In this document: piece after piece, positions 60,571 to 64,000 of the stretch
Layout: each line of letters opens with the position of its first letter
Position numbering within the stretch: the stretch's first letter is position 1
Assembly: GCF_004353845.1 (NCBI RefSeq)
Contig: NZ_CP037864.1
Coordinates: forward strand, 1,364,001 to 1,428,000
DNA: 64,000 bases
Reading direction: 5' to 3'
DNA from: Citrobacter arsenatis
GTDB taxonomy: Bacteria; Pseudomonadota; Gammaproteobacteria; Enterobacterales; Enterobacteriaceae
The notes under the pieces: generated by a model
Database searches by the model: none
Told to the model about the DNA's origin: nothing
Seen by the model: the letters and a program-made list of their open reading frames with translations, nothing else
Program-made: the position numbers and the translations under genes

Positions 60571-60930
60571 ATGACATACAGAACCATGCAATTAGACACG
60601 TCTACGTGGGATTTGACGCTGGATGGCAACGGTAATATGGCGATCGCCGATGAGTCGTATTCCGTCGCTCAGGATGTTGCCAGCGCATGCCTGGTGTTCT
60701 CTGGTGAATGCTACTACGACAACACGCTAGGGATTCCGTGGAAAACAGAGGTGCTTGGGAAGCGTCCGTCACCTGGGTTCATAGCGCAAAAGATGCAAAC
60801 AGAGGCGCTCAAGTTGCCAATCGTTGATCAGGCTCTGGCATCCGTATTCTTCGACAAAAACACACGCACAACTCGCGGCACGATCCGAGTCACCGATATA
60901 AACGGAAATATTGCACAGGCTACCTTATGA
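60571..60930 (+). CDS. baseplate wedge protein, gp25/DUF2634-like
   Basis: 119 residues. DLTLDGNGNMAIADESYSVA and QDVASACLVFSGECYYDNTL are typical of gp25/W-like wedge proteins, which start sheath assembly. Coupled to the J-like gene. Confidence 0.8.
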   Translation: MTYRTMQLDTSTWDLTLDGNGNMAIADESYSVAQDVASACLVFSGECYYDNTLGIPWKTEVLGKRPSPGFIAQKMQTEALKLPIVDQALASVFFDKNTRTTRGTIRVTDINGNIAQATL

Positions 60931-62156
60931 CGACATTAAATACAGCCGTTCCTGATGTCACCATCACTGAGAATGGCCTTTTGGTACCGGACGTATCTGA
61001 TGTGCTTGCTGGTCGACTAACAGACATGGCAACAGCGCTCGGTGGCGGGGCCAGTCAGTCGCTAAGTTCTCCGCAGGGTCAGATCGCGCAGTCTGATACT
61101 GAGATTATCGCTCAGGAATATGACAAGCTGCTATGCCTGTTTAACCAGGTTAACCCTGACTACGCAACTGGCAGGTTTCAGGACGGTATCGGGCAGATTT
61201 ACTTCATGGAACGGATTTCTGCGCAGGGTACAGTTGTTACTGCGACGTGCATTGGTAAGGTTGAAACCACAATCCCAGCGGGTAGTACCGCCGTTGATAC
61301 CAACGGATATATTTACCGGTCTATCGACACCGCAACGATACCAGCGTCAGGAAGCATTGATGTTCAGTTTGTTAATAACACAACCGGGCCAATCCCCTGC
61401 GCAGCCGGTGCATTAAATCAGATTTACCGGGCAGTACCTGGATGGGATGCGATCACAAACGTTAGCCCTGGCGTTGTAGGCGTAGACGTTGAATCTCGCA
61501 TTGCGTTTGAAACTCGACGCAAACAATCAGTAGCAAGAAACAGCCGAAATCAGGACGCGTCCACGCTTTCCGCTTTGCTTGCAACTAATGGCGTGCTGGA
61601 TGCCTATGTATGGTCAAACAGAACTGCAGCCACAGTAAATCAGGGGACGACAAGCTTTCCCGTTCTGGCGCACTCTATTTACATCTGTGTGTATGGTGGC
61701 ACCGATGAAGATGTGGCTGAGTCTATTTTCCAGACGTACAACCCTGGCGCAAACCTGAACGGAGATACCTCTTATACTGTTTACGATAATATTAACTATC
61801 TGCCTCCATACCCCTCTTACGTGATGCAGTGGCAAAAAGCAACGCCCACTCGGGTATATTTTAAAGTTGAGTTAGATAATTCTCTTAACCCACCAAGTGA
61901 CATCACATCACAAGTGAAAGCCATGATTGCCAAGGTATTCAATGGTGGTTATGAGGGTATAGGGAAAGCACGAATTGGATCAACAATAAACGCAGGTAAA
62001 TATTACGCTCCAGTCATTTCGATATCTCCTGACACGGTTGGGATTTTATCTCTTGAGGTTTCCACTAATGGTTCAACCTATGGTCCAGCCATAACAATGG
62101 GGATAGATCAGGTACCAACAATTCAGGAATCTGACATTACCGTAACATTAACATAA
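60927..62156 (+). CDS. baseplate J-like protein
   Basis: 409 residues with baseplate_J features: VPDVTITENGLLVPDVSDVL, DGIGQIYFMERISAQGTVVT and GVDVESRIAFETRRKQSVAR. Forms the wedge core of the baseplate. Confidence 0.93.
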   Translation: MTTLNTAVPDVTITENGLLVPDVSDVLAGRLTDMATALGGGASQSLSSPQGQIAQSDTEIIAQEYDKLLCLFNQVNPDYATGRFQDGIGQIYFMERISAQGTVVTATCIGKVETTIPAGSTAVDTNGYIYRSIDTATIPASGSIDVQFVNNTTGPIPCAAGALNQIYRAVPGWDAITNVSPGVVGVDVESRIAFETRRKQSVARNSRNQDASTLSALLATNGVLDAYVWSNRTAATVNQGTTSFPVLAHSIYICVYGGTDEDVAESIFQTYNPGANLNGDTSYTVYDNINYLPPYPSYVMQWQKATPTRVYFKVELDNSLNPPSDITSQVKAMIAKVFNGGYEGIGKARIGSTINAGKYYAPVISISPDTVGILSLEVSTNGSTYGPAITMGIDQVPTIQESDITVTLT

Positions 62157-62166
62157 GGGGTGAGTC

Positions 62167-62805
62167 ATGTGGGAAGACACAATACTTACCCAATACTCAG
62201 CAAGTAAAAAACTATTATCCATAATTGACACATTTAATCAGGCTGTAAACCTTGATGATTTCACAGATGAATTCATCAGAAGGGTATGGGATTTGACAAC
62301 GTGTGAAACATTTGGCCTTGATATGTGGGGTAAAAAAGTTGGGATAAGCAGATATATTGTCGCGCCAATAGATAGCGATTCATTTGGTTTCAGCGAAGCT
62401 GATGATGCAAGCCCTGATTACCCCACACCATTTAATGACTCTCCGTTCTATGGTGGAGTTCAGGAAACAACCAATGTCAGGCTTGGAGATGACGCATACA
62501 GAACATTAATATTTTGCAAGGCTTTTACCAACATAAGTGTAGCAACAATCCCAGATATAAATAAATTCCTTAAAATTCTATTTTATAAGAGAGGAAGGGC
62601 ATATTGCGTAAATTATCGAGATATGACTATAGGGATTACTTTTGAATTTGAGTTAGCACCATACGAAGAATCAATTCTGACTAACTACGAAGTAACGCCT
62701 GTACCAAGTGGGGTTCTAGTAAATATACGACAGGTAGTTAGTCCTTATTTTGGATTTTCATCAGATGCCTATCCGTTCAATGATGGCACATTCTACAGAG
62801 ATTAG
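62167..62805 (+). CDS. DUF2612 tail protein (gp I-like)
   Basis: 212 residues. WDLTTCETFGLDMWGKKVGI and the DDAYRTLIFCKAF segment fit the DUF2612 family that lies between J-like and fibre genes and joins fibre to baseplate. Confidence 0.85.
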   Translation: MWEDTILTQYSASKKLLSIIDTFNQAVNLDDFTDEFIRRVWDLTTCETFGLDMWGKKVGISRYIVAPIDSDSFGFSEADDASPDYPTPFNDSPFYGGVQETTNVRLGDDAYRTLIFCKAFTNISVATIPDINKFLKILFYKRGRAYCVNYRDMTIGITFEFELAPYEESILTNYEVTPVPSGVLVNIRQVVSPYFGFSSDAYPFNDGTFYRD

Positions 62806-62807
62806 AT

Positions 62808-63986
62808 ATGAATCGTACAGACGCCCCCGCCAAACAGGCTAAGCCATTTGGTATAAATGGTCAAAGAGAGCCATTACTTGCAACAACTCCGGCAGGAGAC
62901 AACACTGCTTCATATGAGCAAGGGTTTCCACCTATAACTATGATCCTGAAATCTGCCGGCGGCCTACCGCCCAAAGGTCAGGATATGAACCAAATTCTTT
63001 ATGAACTTTCAGCATTATCCAGATGGGCAAGCTCGGGGGCATTAAACTCATACGATCCTTCGTTTTCAACAGCCATCTCAGGTTACCCAAAAGGCGCGAT
63101 GCTGCTTGGCAATGATGGAACGACAATATATATCAGCACCGCTGATGCAAATACAAATAACCCAAACAGCTCAACCACTAATTGGTTGAGTTTGGCGAAA
63201 ATAACTTCAATTTCTGCCCTTGCGGGAGGAGCGGATAAATTACCATATTTCACCGGTACATCTACAGCTGGACAGACTGATTTCACCCCGGCTGCCAGAA
63301 GTCTTTTAGCCAGAGATAGCGCCGATGGAATGCTTAATTATCTTGGAACTGGTACAGCAGCCAAAAAGAACGCGCAGACTAATGTTACAGATAGCACTGT
63401 AGGATCACTCATGCTGGTAGGCGCGTTCGGATTCGGTGGTGTTGGTGCGAGCACAGTCAATACCAATATCACAAATATTTATACGCTGCCAATTGGTGAC
63501 GCGGGTAACCCAGATCCTTTTCAAAATTATGTCCATTTAAATTTATCGGGCACAAGTTTCTATTCATCAAGAATAGCACTTAGTATGAACGGAACTGATA
63601 ACCCGAGAATTTTTATAAAAAATCGCTCAGGCGCTACAGAAAGTGACTGGGCTGAGGTGTATACAACAAGGAATCCTCCTGCATCGGTTCCAACGCTAAC
63701 AACAGCCAGAAACATTTCTATATCAGGAGATGCCACTGGTTCCGCTCCGTTCAATGGTTCAGCAGACGCAAACATCTCCGTCACAGTGGCTGACTCAGCA
63801 AAAGGTGTTATTAGGCTTAGGGAAGGATCGGTATCGACAGTGGGGACATCCTCTACAAACTTTATTGCTATCGATACCGGATTATTAATCAGAGGTATTA
63901 CATTCACTGCGGGGGCACAGACTGTAAACGTTCGTCCGCTTCAAATGCTTATTAACACAACTTGGGTAACGGTAGGTTTATCATGA
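62808..63986 (+). CDS. tail fibre protein
   Basis: 392 residues. The N-terminus (KPFGINGQREPLLATTPAGD, GGLPPKGQDMNQILYELSAL) is the conserved baseplate-attachment part; repeats such as ARNISISGDATGSAPFNGSA typify fibre shafts. The C-terminal tip likely decides the host receptor. Followed at once by a fibre assembly-type ORF. Confidence 0.9.
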   Translation: MNRTDAPAKQAKPFGINGQREPLLATTPAGDNTASYEQGFPPITMILKSAGGLPPKGQDMNQILYELSALSRWASSGALNSYDPSFSTAISGYPKGAMLLGNDGTTIYISTADANTNNPNSSTTNWLSLAKITSISALAGGADKLPYFTGTSTAGQTDFTPAARSLLARDSADGMLNYLGTGTAAKKNAQTNVTDSTVGSLMLVGAFGFGGVGASTVNTNITNIYTLPIGDAGNPDPFQNYVHLNLSGTSFYSSRIALSMNGTDNPRIFIKNRSGATESDWAEVYTTRNPPASVPTLTTARNISISGDATGSAPFNGSADANISVTVADSAKGVIRLREGSVSTVGTSSTNFIAIDTGLLIRGITFTAGAQTVNVRPLQMLINTTWVTVGLS

Positions 63987-64000
63987 TGGATATGAAGAAT
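63983..64000 (+). CDS. start of a gene, probably tail fibre assembly
   Basis: Only MMDMKN is in the window. It begins in an ATGA overlap with the fibre gene; a Tfa-type chaperone is the usual gene here. Identity cannot be confirmed. Confidence 0.4.

Larger units (their letters stand above)
21700..64000. mobile_element. temperate contractile-tailed prophage, right end not in window
   Basis: More than 42 kb of phage genes in the order integrase, leftward early operon, immunity, replication, nin-like genes, Q, lysis, packaging, head, contractile tail, baseplate and fibre. Early genes are lambdoid; late genes encode a myovirus with DUF3383 sheath and baseplate J. No disrupted essential gene is seen up to the end of the window. 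Confidence 0.96.

Noticed and set aside
21700..64000. Possible decayed or cryptic prophage
   Set aside because: Integrase, repressor, replication, lysis, packaging, head and tail genes all look full-length; only the right end is missing because the window stops.

Overview
The window comes from an enterobacterial chromosome, most likely Citrobacter or a close relative of Salmonella (inference). It carries the lpxH-ppiB-cysS-ybcI-ybcJ-folD block of Enterobacteriaceae. This is followed by a Salmonella-type type 1 fimbrial cluster with all three regulators (fimAICDHF, fimZ, fimY, fimW) and then tRNA-Arg(UCU) (argU/fimU). In E. coli the same place holds the shorter sfm-fimZ locus and the tRNA carries prophage DLP12.

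Layout. Bases 1-7188 are accessory DNA on the outer side of lpxH: a possible winged-helix remnant, a small LuxR-type DNA-binding protein, and a 1943-residue invasin/intimin-like inverse autotransporter with seven near-identical 300-bp Ig-domain repeats. Bases 7189-11788 are core metabolism genes with REP elements. Bases 12363-21402 are the fimbrial structural operon on the + strand facing three regulatory genes on the - strand. The tRNA at 21659-21735 is the attachment site of a prophage that runs from about 21.7 kb to beyond the window end, so its right end and attR are not seen.

The prophage is a mosaic. Its early half is lambdoid. The leftward operon carries int, an Xis-like protein, small accessory genes, a fused cytosine/adenine DNA methyltransferase, SSB, Erf and a P22-type N antiterminator. 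The immunity region has cI, cro, cII, operators, PL, PR and PRM. Matching nutL and nutR sites lie in the two operons. The rightward operon has an O-like initiator with origin repeats inside its gene, a DnaB-type helicase, ninB, a ybcO-like gene, rusA, a ylcG-like gene and Q. After the late promoter come a LydA-like holin, a GH19 endolysin and an Rz/Rz1 spanin pair. The late half is that of a contractile-tailed phage: terminase, DUF1073 portal, Mu F-like protein, DUF2213 protease/scaffold, DUF2184 capsid, DUF3383 sheath, DUF3277 tube, tail chaperone, short tape measure with a transglycosylase domain, baseplate genes including a gp138-like spike and a J-like protein, DUF2612 and a tail fibre. 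Nothing in it looks broken, so it may be an intact, inducible temperate myophage.

Most notable: a TTTTTTA slippery site followed by a -1 frame extension in the tail chaperone; a likely leaderless cI mRNA; a compact predicted three-way-junction RNA next to two small moron genes; a structured leftward RNA candidate ending in an intrinsic terminator in the late leader; a structured leader behind a strong promoter upstream of ninB; a chain of tiny ORFs linked by stop-start overlaps below the fused methyltransferase; and a 600-bp higher-order duplication within the invasin repeats.
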